Origin: Rhynchopus euleeides
Lineage: Eukaryota > Euglenozoa > Diplonemea > Diplonemida > Diplonemidae
Length of the DNA: 64,000 nt
NCBI GenBank assembly: GCA_963210315.1
Contig: OY723259.1
Location: 1,116,001-1,180,000 of the forward strand
Direction of reading: 5' to 3'
Part shown: piece by piece, positions 28,929 through 39,975 of the stretch
Position numbering within the stretch: the first letter of the stretch is position 1
Layout: the number at the start of each line of letters is the position of its first letter
Notes under the pieces: generated by a model
The model's input: the letters and a program-made list of their open reading frames with translations, nothing else
Told to the model about the DNA's origin: nothing
Database searches by the model: none
Position numbers and translations under genes: made by a program

Positions 28929-29245
28929 CACCTCAAATTCTAACCGCTCACCTCCGCAGGTGTAGCCGCTACCAGGAGGATAGGTAGGTAGTCCAGAGTC
29001 CGGGGAAACTGACAGAAGCAAAACAAGCCCCTCCCCATCCCTCTTCCACCATGATTTTACCCCCCACGCCAGTAGACTGTAACTATATCATGGGAAAAAT
29101 GGATGAAAATAGGTGAAAAGACTCCCGCTAGGGGGAGTCAGACTCCCCCTAGCGGGAGTATAGACTCCCGCTAGCGGGAGTCTTTGACACCCGCTCAGAC
29201 TCCCGCTCCCAGACTCCCGCTAGGGCCGCTGGAGTCCACCGTGTA

Positions 29246-30392
29246 GGGGGGGTCAAATGGGGGTGACAAACACGATTTTTCAAAAAACCGGCGCAGAGGC
29301 CCCAAAGCCCCCGTAAACCCTCCAAACCCCCCCAGATCGGTCCGGAAACCCATCGAACCCCACTTTTCCACCATTCCGGGCACCTCAGGTGCCCGAATTG
29401 GGGTACCTAAATTTTGTGCCACCGTTTGGTACCGTACAGTGCCACTGTGTGGGAGGTTGGAAAAGAAAATGCCCCAACACACCACATCTGAGGGTTGCAA
29501 TGCATGTTGCTTGCCAACCACGTCATCCGGTGGGTGTCAGGCGCTATGTAGGTGGCATTAGCCAGGTCTTCGATGTGTTCTGGCTTGTATATATACCTCC
29601 CTGCCACCATGCACCGGGAGGCTGCCTGTAGGTACGGAACAGTCCAGATGGTCGTGTGATTCCTGTGCAGCAGTGCTCCACAACCGGGATGTGTTGACAA
29701 CGACTGTTGCAACACGAGCTGTACATTCCGGGAACACATGAAGTGCGCTGTCGTGGTACCCATTGTGCCAGAATTGGTAGTTGCTGCGGTCTACTTTGCC
29801 TGGCCCAAGAGCACTGGTACTGAACGGTGCAATATGCGTGGCGAGGTGAATACAACGGAAGCGCGCAAAGTCAATACAGCTCTCGGATGGCGGGTGGTGG
29901 TGCCACTAGTGTGTGACGTTCACTCGAGGATACAACGCATCACAATGAATCAGCAACCGTGGACCGAGTACAATACGCTCTCTGTGGCTGGTGTGGGGGA
30001 CAAAGGCAGTGCCTGTGCCGCAGGCAGGGAGGTATATATACAAGCCAGAACACATCGAAGACCTGGCTAATGCCACCTACATAGCGCCTGACACCCACCG
30101 GATGACGTGGTTGGCAAGCAACATGCATTGCAACCCTCAGATGTGGTGTGTTGGGGCATTTTCTTTTCCAACCTCCCACACAGTGGCACTGTACGGTACC
30201 AAACGGTGGCACAAAATTTAGGTACCCCAATTCGGGCACCTGAGGTGCCCGGAATGGTGGAAAAGTGGGGTTCGATGGGTTTCCGGACCGATCTGGGGGG
30301 GTTTGGAGGGTTTACGGGGGCTTTGGGGCCTCTGCGCCGGTTTTTTGAAAAATCGTGTTTGTCCACGTAAAAGGGTGGCATTTGACCCCCCC
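29246..30392. mobile_element. 1,147-bp long-inverted-repeat element, copy A
   Basis: Tips read GGGGGGGTCAAATG and the complement, flanked by TA on both sides. The arms are about 360 bp long and essentially identical inverted repeats (29246-29604 and 30023-30392), around a unique centre of about 420 bp. The left tip has the short form (ATGGGGGTGACAAAC), the right tip the longer form (GTCCACGTAAAAGGGTGGCA). Copy B at 36918-38064 has the same length and the same centre orientation but the tips exchanged. The small frames in the arms mirror each other and are not convincing genes. The superfamily is uncertain; a TA target suggests a Tc1/mariner-like or related mechanism. Confidence 0.85.
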
Positions 30393-31230
30393 TACCCCCC
30401 CCCCTCCCCCGCCACCCCCCCGCGCAACTCCGTCCGCTCCACGCCCAACCTGCCTGCCCAACCTCCACACGGCGACACGTGTACATCTTTTCGGAAAGTG
30501 CCAGTGGCACTTTGGTCGGGGTGGACCAACCCTCGATACCCATCATGGGGAGCACGTCAACCAGGCTTCAGGAGAAGAGTTATATCCGCCATCTGAGACA
30601 CTTACACACAACCGCCAGCTGGAAAGGAATCCACTGACTGAATGGGAACGCTTCGGAGAGTGCAATTTGGAAACAGTTCGGAACTGCCACCCTCGTGCGT
30701 CACACATGCATCAATATTTTGTTGTAGCAGGGCACACTATACCTGAGCACCCCTCACCCTCACCCACTTCCTTGGTGCGGTTACCACAGTATACAACCCA
30801 TCACACCCGCCCAGGCCTCTTGCTTGGTGCCGATTGCACAGAACGGGCGAAGCCTGATGGGACCTCCTCCTGCCGAGACACATACACGTTAATCAGTTTG
30901 TTCAGTGCACAGGGTTGCAACGAACGGCACACACACACACAACATACACACAAAACCCAAAAGGAAGAAACCCCCCCGCCCCCCCACCTGCCCCGGTGGT
31001 ACAAAAAACTCAAAAATTGTTCAAAAACCTTACCATTCGTCTCCTCCCCCCCCCCCCACCCCTTCCCAGGACCCTACTCAGCAACCAAATGGGTTAGGAT
31101 TTTCCCCCACACTCGGAAGAGGGGGGGAGGGGGAGGAAGGGGGAAGTGGGCTAGGGGCGATGGGGGCGTAGTGTGCAGAGAAGATCGTGGGTGAAACTCC
31201 GCATCGAGTTGGAGAAGCAAGCCTCAACTT

Positions 31231-31233
<3 letters not shown>
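30393..31233. other. No recognised gene
   Basis: Contains C-rich stretches, a short CACACA run near 30931-30950 and G-rich sequence near 31110-31140. No domain is visible. Confidence 0.5.
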
Positions 31234-31267
<34 letters not shown>

Positions 31268-31343
31268 CGCTTGACAATGTGCCGCTAGCGTGCCCCCCTG
31301 AAGCCCCAGCCCACGCAAGCGCGGGCTAAAGCAAGCGTCACGT
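31234..31343 (-). repeat. Dispersed repeat with (GA)n tail, copy 2
   Basis: Inverted copy of the unit at 13791-13884, with a longer CT run (GA on the minus strand) at its tail and a few substitutions. It has slightly more shared sequence at the inner end (GCAAGCGTCACGTG). A second CT run follows at 31375-31395. Confidence 0.6.
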
Positions 31344-31949
31344 GATCTCTCCCTCTGTAGGCGCACAGCGCCAGCTCTCTCTCTCTCTCTCTCCCCTTCT
31401 CCCTCCGCCCCTTCATTCAATCCCCCACACACACAGACAAGCAATATCTTCACCACCCCCCTGAAGACGATTGATTTGCTCTCACAGATCTAGCCCTCCT
31501 TGTGACACCCACCCCCGCCTTCCCCCCAGACGCCCCATAAAGGTGCTTCCACAGATTGGCTAATACAGAGGGGAAGGGGCGAGGCCCCCCAGCGAGCGTG
31601 GCGCGTGTGGTTGTGCAGCAGTGCTGGGGGAGGCCGGTGGAGGTGCCACCCCCCCACGCATGCTGAGTGCGCTGGCCGCCGCAATAGAAACGGGGGGTGT
31701 GGGTGGGGGGGGAGAGGGGAGGGGGAGGTGGAAAGTATATTTTCGTGGGGGGTGGGGGTGGGGGTGGGGGTGGGGTTGTGGTAAGCAAAATAACGTTGCC
31801 ATCCGGTCAAGGTGGTAAGGGGGAGGGGGGGGGGAAGGGGTGGTGATCGATAGAGAGGAATAAGCAGAAAAGGCCCTTCCCCCCCCCCCCCATCCCCCCT
31901 GTTCAGTAACCTCCGTCGAAGGCATCCCCACACAAGCAGGGCGTTCGCT
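31344..31949. other. No recognised gene
   Basis: Simple-sequence rich: CT runs, then (GGGGGT)n near 31750-31780 and poly-G near 31820-31840. No gene is visible. Confidence 0.5.
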
Positions 31950-33185
31950 CGGGGAGAAATAGGGGCCTATTTCGTTAAAAACCCTGTGCCTGGAATTTTG
32001 ACCGAGTTAGATAAAATTTTCAGTGCAATCCTTCAGCACCTCCCCCCTAGATTTTTAGGTTTTCTTGACCCAATGGTCGAAATCTGCGACATAGTGGAAA
32101 TCCCGGGGACATGTCGAATTCGAAAATTTTGGGTCAAAAAACCCCAGGGGGGACCCTTTGGTTTCACCCCCTGCTGGGGGGCCTGGTGGGCGTTCAGGTG
32201 TGCTGAGACCCTTCGGGTTCTGACAGAGTGCAGCAATGGTAATCAACCGTCGTGAACGTACTTTCGTGCCGGCATGGCTATCCATGGGCACCGTGGCATG
32301 TCGCCGCATCCGTCCCGATCAACAAGTGCCAGAGGTAAATCAGGAGTCCTGGTCCAGTGCAGGCACCTGCGCTGCAGATACCCAAGGGACTGTTGTGCAC
32401 AAAAATGCACACGCAAGGACATCAACTGACCGAGGCAATGCACCTCGCAGCCTATCGATTCGATTCGGGGCACCAAGCCTCACGAGCTGGTCACGCGATA
32501 CCAGGTTACTCTGCGTGGCATATTCCTTGCAGCCGAAATGGCTTGGGCAGCAGTGTACAGGAACTTCTGCTGCACTGCGACAGGACAACCCAAGCACGTG
32601 CCGCGTACATCCGGAGGTGAAGTTGGATGAGGAAGATCGGTGGCTTCTGGGAGGAAGAGGGCCACCGCGTCCACGTCGCGGCTAGCACACTCAGCACACG
32701 AGCGGGCGTTGCATGAAATCCCCCATGTGTAAACAGGGGAAATCGGCCTTTTAGGTGATCCTGGTCAGGAATAAAAATTTCCACACATATTTTTCGACTT
32801 CCTGAGGCCAAAAACCGGTGTTCCTGGACCCAGATGTGACATCTGGATGACATAATAAAAATCCAGAGTGCCTTAGAGGCGCGCGGGACATTTTTTTGGG
32901 GATCGTGGCTGGGGACCCCCTATTTTGGGGGATTTCCCGTAGGTGGAAAATGTCGATTTTCCAATTTTAAATCACTCTGGGGGCACCTGCGGGGCCATAT
33001 TTTGCATTTTCAGACAGGGGACCTACACCCTACAAACCCGATTTTCGGGTTTTTTGACCATTTTTTGCCTTGTGCGAAAACGTGATATTTTTTGGACAAA
33101 ATTCCAGGCACAGGGTTTAAAAAAATGATTCTGGGAAAACCCTTCTCCCACCTCTCTCCCGGGCATTTCTCCCAAGGGGGAGAAA
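31950..33185. mobile_element. Candidate inverted-repeat element
   Basis: AACCCTGTGCCTGGAATTTTG at about 31979-32000 is matched inverted by CAAAATTCCAGGCACAGGGT near 33097-33118. GGGAGAAAT motifs lie outside both. The arms are imperfect away from this core, so the real ends are not fixed. The interior of about 1.1 kb has no recognisable gene. Probably an old MITE-like element. Confidence 0.5.
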
Positions 33186-33483
33186 TTAAATAAAAAAAGT
33201 TTCTCGGAAGTTTTTGCCTCGGATGGGAAGGGGTTCTGAAGGAGAAGGGCAGCACCCTCTCGTACAAATTGATACCACCTCGCTCCAAAGGAGCGAGATC
33301 TGAACCTGCTGGGGACCGTCGGAGCTATTGCCGGCATCAGCATGGTCAAAGCCAGAGGAGGCCGAAGCCAAGAGCATAGTGGCCTGCCGCAGGCACCAGG
33401 CCGATGTACCTCTTGAGCATGCTGTCTCAAGGTGCACGTTGTCTGTATGAGGTGTTCGACTATGAAGCGGACTCGGGGACGAG

Positions 33484-33552
33484 GCTGACAAATGTTCACT
33501 ACCGTGGCCTCCGGCGGCTGGGGGGCTCCGCCCCCCAGACCCCCCTGTCCCC
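33484..33552 (+). repeat. Dispersed 70-bp motif with hairpin core
   Basis: The motif TTCACTACCGTGGCCTCCGG followed by CGGCTGGGGGGCTCCGCCCC occurs here and twice inside the hAT MITE (about 27603-27655 and 27768-27820). Its centre is a short hairpin (TGGGGGGCTCCGCCCCCCA). In the MITE copies the hairpin arms carry compensating changes (GGGAGCTCCGCCTCCC), suggesting the fold is maintained or copied. Confidence 0.65.
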
Positions 33553-33791
33553 TGTGAAGTCTGTCCAACAGGAACTAACGAGCGTATGTGACCGTGCCCT
33601 TCCTTCTCGAGAACGGGTATCGGCGACGGTCCGTGATCCTGTTTTGGGTTCGTCACCAACTCCCGAAGTACTCACTGATTGCCGCAAAACCTCCATTTTG
33701 CAGCCGCGAACCGTGAAATGGGCCCCTTGCGCCAAACATATATAGTACCCTGGTCTTGAGGCAATTTGTCTGAGGGGCCGATGTTGCATGA

Positions 33792-33818
33792 TTTCGCGCG
33801 CGCGAAGCGCGCGCGAAA
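33792..33818. repeat. Perfect CG-alternating hairpin
   Basis: A perfect inverted repeat of 12 bp (TTTCGCGCGCGC) around a GAA loop, followed by a run of A. No gene lies close by. It could be a chance product of CG repeats or a cruciform- or Z-DNA-prone site. Confidence 0.6.
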
Positions 33819-34696
33819 AAAAATTTGAGGCGGCAATTTTACCCCTTTCTCCCACAGTCTCTGAGGAAGGTGGGAGATAGCGAACACCCTGCACACAAGG
33901 CATAAAAAAACCTGTGCAGAAAACCTCGTCGTTCTGTGAGGGGGGGGGGAGGAGGGGGGGAGAGAGCTGGGGGCGTATTGCGCCAATGGCCTTGCAGTGT
34001 CGGTGGGGCAGTCGCCCTCACCCTGCAACGCTGTGGCACCGGGCGGGATAACCCTCCCCCCCCCTCTGGGGGCCCAACCGGAGGGCCTGAGGAGAGGATC
34101 TGACGGTGGTCGTTTTGTTTGGAAAAAAGAAGACCGGCACCCGGGGGGATGGGCTGTGAGAATGTCACATCAGAAAAAAATATATCGATCGCATGATTGG
34201 TGTTGGGATGGGTTTGTGTGGGGATGTTGTGTGCGTTTGTATGTGGGTGCATGGGGGCGGGGGGCGGCGAGTGGCGGGGGGGGGGGGGTGTGACAGTTGC
34301 GGTTGCCATCAAAAAAACACCGCTCGGTTCAACCCCAACCCAACCCTCCCCTCCCTCCCCCCCCCCCTGACACTCCAAACCCAACAAGTTTAGCGCGCCT
34401 GCGTTCGGTGCGGCTTTCCCCTCAGAAATAGTTTAACGTGTATGTGTGTGCGCACTCATGAAAGGACTCATCCAAGAAGGCCCCCAATTTTCGGCATTTT
34501 TTTTATGTTGAACACCCACCCCACCCCACACCCCTCTCCCACCCACCCAAACCTTCAAATGGGATCGAATCTATAATAATCACCACGGCGAATACAGCCG
34601 GTGGCCCGAAATGTCGAAATATCGTCAGGCCCTCCCAGCGCATACGCCCTGCTTTGTAGCACATCCCGTGGGCATTTCGCCACGCTTGGGAGGGGA
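33819..34696. other. No recognised gene
   Basis: G- and C-runs and no recognisable domain in six frames. Confidence 0.5.
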
Positions 34697-35560
34697 CACG
34701 GTGGCCTGGTCAGCTGACTGACCAGGTTTTGACCAGGTCCAAATCTGACCAGGTCATGACCAAATCTGACCTGGTCATGACCATGTCATACCTGGTCATG
34801 ACCAGGTCATTTTCACCCATTTTAACCGGGGGGAACATGTTGAGTGGCCAAGCAGGGGGGACAATTCGCATATTCCGGACTCTCTCCGGCCGTTGTGGAA
34901 AGTATGAGTCAAAAGGGTTCAACCATACCCCGAGTCGAGAAAGAAGTCGAAGCTTGAATCATGTTGGGCACAAGGGAAAAATGGTCAAAATTGGCCCAAA
35001 ATTACCAAAAAGGAATGAGGCCCCCTGCCCAGGTTCCCTGCCCACCTGGACGCACTCAAGTGCCTCACACCGGGTCCCTCCCCCTGGTGGTATCCCAAAA
35101 AAATGTCGAGGAGGTCTGCATTATCCCAGGCCACGCAGAAGGCGTCGAGCTGTTTCACAGCAGCCTCGCGGCGCTGTTTGAAAATCCATCGCACCACCCA
35201 CTTTGACAAGGAGTGGGGCAGGAAGCTGACACGGTGTGAAGAGGCCGACAAGAAGAAGGACACTGCCCGCAGTCTACTCCATGCGTGTCTCTGGCAACGC
35301 GCGTCGGAGGCGGCATGAAGCGCCTCACGAGCGCCGACAACTCGTCTGAGTACGAGGTGCTGACGGAAGCGGGGTGCTCGGATGAGGTGCTGGGAACCGA
35401 TATGAAGAGGTTGCCCACCGCTCAAAGCGCTGTGGGCAGTACTTCTTCGAAGGCAGCTGAAAAACAACTGATCCCGAACCCCCCCCCATCACGCAGATCG
35501 GGAGGCATTCGATAGCAGACGTCCTCTTCTACCGGATCATCGTAGGGTCCGGGAGCTGAC

Positions 35561-35935
35561 GTGCCCGACGAGCACCCACCTGTCCTCGACGGATCGGTCA
35601 TGAGGGACCTACCCTACAAGAGCGAGGTTCCGAATGGTCTGCACGCCCGAACGTTTCACATTCCGGATCCGTTCATTGTGGCGGTGGGGGCAACACCACA
35701 GGCAACGCAGGGGCAGGGTGTCGTGACCATCGACATCCAGTTGGTGAACGCGGTGATGAGGCAGGCGGTGGTGACAAAGAAGCCCGACCAGTGGGCGTGC
35801 CTCAACGTCGCCGTGAGTGACAACGACAAGGATGCTGACCCCGCTGGACCCGCTGAACCCGAGCATCCCGATGCAAGCGAGGACGAGGAGGACGAGAGTC
35901 CCATCGGCAGTGCCGTAACGGTTGACCACATCTGA
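35561..35935 (+). CDS. Hypothetical acidic protein inside the 2.2-kb element
   Basis: An open frame of about 124 codons beginning at a GTG; the first ATG is 13 codons in. The translation looks protein-like (FIVAVGATPQATQG, VVTIDIQLVNAVMRQAVV) and ends in an acidic tail (DASEDEEDESPIGSAV). No domain is recognised. It lies centrally in the element, upstream of the frame at 35991-36632. It may be an exon of an element-encoded protein. Confidence 0.3.
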   Translation: MPDEHPPVLDGSVMRDLPYKSEVPNGLHARTFHIPDPFIVAVGATPQATQGQGVVTIDIQLVNAVMRQAVVTKKPDQWACLNVAVSDNDKDADPAGPAEPEHPDASEDEEDESPIGSAVTVDHI

Positions 35936-35990
35936 TTGTGACACTTTTCAAAGAGTGCAAAAGAATGGAGAAGGGAGTGCCCTGCCTTGA

Positions 35991-36632
35991 ATGCCTCAGG
36001 ACCCTCAGGATCCTCAGAACTGCCACCTATTCGCTCTCTCCGACGAAGCGTTCGAGAGGGAGAATGGGGAGAGGAAATCGCAGGCCAGGACAACATCTGC
36101 TCGTTTCCGGGAGAGGGACCTGATGGTGTTCGAGCTGGCAAACTATGCCCCCGCGCCAGTTTCGGCAACGACCCCGCAAGAATCTTCGTGTACCCTCTTG
36201 CAATACAATGTCATATCGTTGTGCGGGAAGTGCATGACAGCGGGTCCCGTATGGATGAAAAACTTCGATTCGTTTCGGCACCGTCTCAGGACTCTCGGTA
36301 GCAGTCGGGTAACCCCTGTCGGCCCGATCGATTCGCTCGGCAAGTGTTCCGATGGCTGGTTACTGACTGGCGATGCTGCCTGCAACAAACCGCGTGGTCT
36401 CCGTAATTGCCTCTGCGACAAGCAGCCGCCGATCCACACCCAGGATGCGAAGGACGGCGTGTTACGCAAGGCAGCACTGGCCTGTGAAGCCGACAACAAC
36501 GAAGATCCCGAAGAAGAGGAAGAAGGAGAAGAATGTGAAGAAGCGGAAGAAGGCAGAAAGCTGCTGATCATCAAGTTTCGTCGCCGACCCCACCCCGCCA
36601 CCCCCCTGCACTGCAGCATATTTTATTGGTAA
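35991..36632 (+). CDS. Hypothetical protein inside the 2.2-kb element
   Basis: 213 codons from ATG. It has a Cys-containing middle (ISLCGKCMTAGPVW, RNCLCDKQPP), a Glu-rich stretch (EDPEEEEEGEECEEAEEG) and a basic end (LLIIKFRRRPH). No transposase signature is seen. Together with 35561-35935 it may form a spliced gene of the element. The frame runs a short way into the right inverted repeat. Confidence 0.3.
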   Translation: MPQDPQDPQNCHLFALSDEAFERENGERKSQARTTSARFRERDLMVFELANYAPAPVSATTPQESSCTLLQYNVISLCGKCMTAGPVWMKNFDSFRHRLRTLGSSRVTPVGPIDSLGKCSDGWLLTGDAACNKPRGLRNCLCDKQPPIHTQDAKDGVLRKAALACEADNNEDPEEEEEGEECEEAEEGRKLLIIKFRRRPHPATPLHCSIFYW

Positions 36633-36917
36633 TTTTGGGCCAATTTTGACCATTTTTCCCTTGTGCCCAACATGATTCAAGCTTCGACTTCTTTCTCGAC
36701 TCGGGGTATGGTTGAACCCTTTTGACCCATACTTTCCACAACGGCCGGAGAGAGTCCGGAACATGCGAATTGTTCCCCCTGCTTGGCCACTCAACATGTT
36801 CCCCCCGGTTAAAATGGGTGAAAATGACCTGGTCAAGATTTGACCAGGTTTTGACCTGGTCAGGGTCTGACCAGGCCACCGTGGGAGGTGAGGGGGAGAG
36901 GGGGGGGGGGGGGGGTA

Positions 36918-38064
36918 GGGGGGGTCAAATGCCACCCTTTTACGTGGACAAACACGATTTTTCAAAAAACCGGCGCAGAGGCCCCAAAGCCCCCGTAAAC
37001 CCTCCAAACCCCCCCAGATCGGTCCGGAAACCCATCGAACCCCACTTTTCCACCATTCCGGGCACCTCAGGTGCCCGAATTGGGGTACCTAAATTTTGTG
37101 CCACCGTTTGGTACCGTACAGTGCCACTGTGTGGGAGGTTGGAAAAGAAAATGCCCCAACACACCACATCTGAGGGTTGCAATGCATGTTGCTTGCCAAC
37201 CACGTCATCCGGTGGGTGTCAGGCGCTATGTAGGTGGCATTAGCCAGGTCTTCGATGTGTTCTGGCTTGTATATATACCTCCCTGCCACCATGCACCGGG
37301 AGGCTGCCTGTAGGTACGGAACAGTCCAGATGGTCGTGTGATTCCTGTGCAGCAGTGCTCCACAACCGGGATGTGTTGACAACGACTGTTGCAACACGAG
37401 CTGTACATTCCGGGAACACATGAAGTGCGCTGTCGTGGTACCCATTGTGCCAGAATTGGTAGTTGCTGCGGTCTACTTTGCCTGGCCCAAGAGCACTGGT
37501 ACTGAACGGTGCAATATGCGTGGCGAGGTGAATACAACGGAAGCGCGCAAAGTCAATACAGCTCTCGGATGGCGGGTGGTGGTGCCACTAGTGTGTGACG
37601 TTCACTCGAGGATACAACGCATCACAATGAATCAGCAACCGTGGACCGAGTACAATACGCTCTCTGTGGCTGGTGTGGGGGACAAAGGCAGTGCCTGTGC
37701 CGCAGGCAGGGAGGTATATATACAAGCCAGAACACATCGAAGACCTGGCTAATGCCACCTACATAGCGCCTGACACCCACCGGATGACGTGGTTGGCAAG
37801 CAACATGCATTGCAACCCTCAGATGTGGTGTGTTGGGGCATTTTCTTTTCCAACCTCCCACACAGTGGCACTGTACGGTACCAAACGGTGGCACAAAATT
37901 TAGGTACCCCAATTCGGGCACCTGAGGTGCCCGGAATGGTGGAAAAGTGGGGTTCGATGGGTTTCCGGACCGATCTGGGGGGGTTTGGAGGGTTTACGGG
38001 GGCTTTGGGGCCTCTGCGCCGGTTTTTTGAAAAATCGTGTTTGTCACCCCCATTTGACCCCCCC
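36918..38064. mobile_element. 1,147-bp long-inverted-repeat element, copy B
   Basis: Same length and near-identical sequence to copy A (29246-30392), with TA on both flanks. The central 420 bp are in the same orientation as in copy A. However, the long tip form is now on the left (ATGCCACCCTTTTACGTGGA) and the short form on the right. It sits 34 bp beyond the 2.2-kb element, after a poly-G run. No convincing gene. Confidence 0.85.
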
Positions 38065-39975
38065 TAGGGGGGGGGGGGGTGGGGAAACCAATCACCAGAT
38101 GCGATCGGGTCCGCAGTGCGGCACCCACACCCACGCCTTTGCGATGGTGTCGCCGTAATATCGGTGCTCCCCCCCCCCCAAAACAAATGGCCCGGAATGT
38201 AGAACGCGCGAACTGATCGTATCCCTCGATGCGGCCTCCACCAACTAACAAGACAGGCACGCTCTTCCGGCTGTGGAGAGTTTAGGCTACGGCACTCTAA
38301 AATATGGGATATCACACATGACACACCCATCACACTCACGTTCAGATGGTGGGGCATGAACCGAGCAGGTTCAGCCCACTGGAGGAAGTGGACATCACAT
38401 ACATACACACATTCAGACGTGAATATTGTTTGTAGGTTGGTCGGCCGCACTGAGCAGCCCCGCTCTTGGTGTGGTATCCACTGCAGCACACACCCAGAAG
38501 CAGGCGAACCATATTCTGGTCGGAACTGAACGGTATCAGAAAATAAATATAATCGGGGAAGGGGGCGGGGATGGGCCAGGGGGGTGTATGTGGGGTGAGG
38601 GTGGGGGTGGGGGTAAGAAATCGAAGACAGAACACAGGGTTTGATGGCACATATGTTGCCCATCCGGGTTTTGTGGCGGGGGGGAGGGGGAGGGGGGTTA
38701 CTTTTCTTGGGATTATGTCGCTCAAACTTCGGAGAGTGGTGGAGGCAAAAGCGTGTTGCCTCCACATAAAAATGAAACCGGTCCCTCGCACCCCGGACGA
38801 CATACACGCCACTTCCCACCGGAAACGGCATGTGTGTCGCGCAATGAGTGGCGTTCGCACCAGAGCTGCGCCCTCGGCGCGTCTGCATCAGCATGACGAA
38901 GAAATATATGGCCTGTATTTGCACTGGCATGCAGGCTTCCCTGCGTTCGGTTCACAAACTCTCTCAAAAAAATCTCTGACAAGATAGATGTTCGCACCCT
39001 CGCCAAGTTTGGCCCGCAATTCAGCAACGTCTGACAACCTGATGTGCACACAACAACGTCGCCAGAAGGCGCTGCGAAGGTACCGGTATCGACGACAGAC
39101 CATCGGTCAATCAGCTCGGGTTTTCCTTTGGATCAGGAAGCGACATTCATTGGCGAGGCTGGGATGGGGCGAGATCTGCACGATACGGCTTGGTCGTGCC
39201 ACACCCCCCACCAAAGACCCGAGGATGAGATCCCTCAATCAGAACCACCCCGAGGGCACCGGGCAGTTCGTATTTCGCCCTGCTATTGCCGCGAGCAACA
39301 GCGGGGGAGGGGTTCCCCCTTCACCGTCCTGCAGGGCCTGCCTGAGTTCAGCAAGAGCTGCCAGGGCACAATCAGTGCTTTGAGAAGTGCGTTTTCGAGC
39401 GGGAGAACGAGCGCACAGCAGGCCCGGTTGGCAGGCTGGTGGCCAGACGGAGGGGCGGCACAGGCGGCGTGCGCGTGGCCTCCTGGACAGGCGTAGCCCT
39501 GATGGGGTGCAGTGTGGTGGAGAGGAGTCTCAAAGTAGAAGGAGCCAAGCCATAGTGGGGCGAGGCAAACACTTCAACAGCCGAGTATAGCCACTATATG
39601 TGCCCCGCTGTATCGTAAGTGACAGCAAAACGAGATCACAAACCAACAACTGCTGAAAGTTGTTTTGTTGGAACGCAGACCCCACTCTTTTGTGTACACC
39701 ACTCCCGGCCGATGACACAGGAACTTCCCCCAGTTGGCTACGCCGAACAAAAAAAAGGAAAACTAGGGATGACCTCCCCCGCAGGCTGTGGTGGAGGGGA
39801 GGCTGTGCTGCAATCCCTATGCAGTGGTGCGTCTCCCAAGGCCAGCCAAGGCAACCGTGGCACCGAAGGGGCACGGTGATTTAAGCAACCCGTTGCATTA
39901 CATACTTTGTGCGCGGAGACCCGGTCCGCTTGAATTCACCGCTGTTGTTGAGACTGTGCGTCCCGCCGTAGCTGT
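38065..39975. other. No recognised gene; probable LINE 5' region in its right part
   Basis: Translations show no domain. The last few hundred bases before 39976 are likely the 5' untranslated region of the LINE, whose 5' end I cannot define from one copy. A CA run occurs at 40138-40154, just before the preferred ORF1 start. Confidence 0.4.

Larger units (their letters stand above)
26228..29243. mobile_element. 3.0-kb CACGGTGG-ended element
   Basis: Ends read CACGGTGGACTCCAGCGG and its inverse complement, flanked by TA on both sides (26226-26227 and 29244-29245). Both subterminal regions (26228-26385 and 29090-29243) are arrays of CCCGCTAGCGGG and CCCCCTAGCGGG motifs in alternating orientation, ending in a shared region reading TTTTCACCTATTTTCA. 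The interior has two reading frames without transposase motifs, a second partial left end at 27009-27107, and a nested hAT MITE. It looks non-autonomous or decayed. It shares its first nine bases with neither classical CACTA nor hAT ends but resembles CACTA types in layout. Confidence 0.8.
34697..36883. mobile_element. 2.2-kb CACGGTGG-ended element
   Basis: Ends read CACGGTGGCCTGGTCA and its inverse complement. Long inverted repeats run about 250-315 bp inward (34697-35012 and 36630-36883). They start with arrays of GACCTGGTC/GACCAGGTC motifs and continue through a shared inner part (AACCGGGGGGAACATGTTGA, GTCGAAGCTTGAATCATG). Flanks are GA on the left and GG on the right, so the target duplication is imperfect. 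The first eight bases equal those of the foldback elements and the 3.0-kb element, whereas the motif arrays are completely different. Confidence 0.8.

Noticed and set aside
29246-30392. Frames of 76-118 codons in the 1,147-bp elements as transposase genes
   Set aside because: They mirror each other across the inverted arms, are short and lack catalytic motifs.
38064-38930. 288-codon minus-strand frame as a gene
   Set aside because: His/Pro/Cys-rich random-looking translation with poly-Pro from G runs, no domain and no supporting splice signals.
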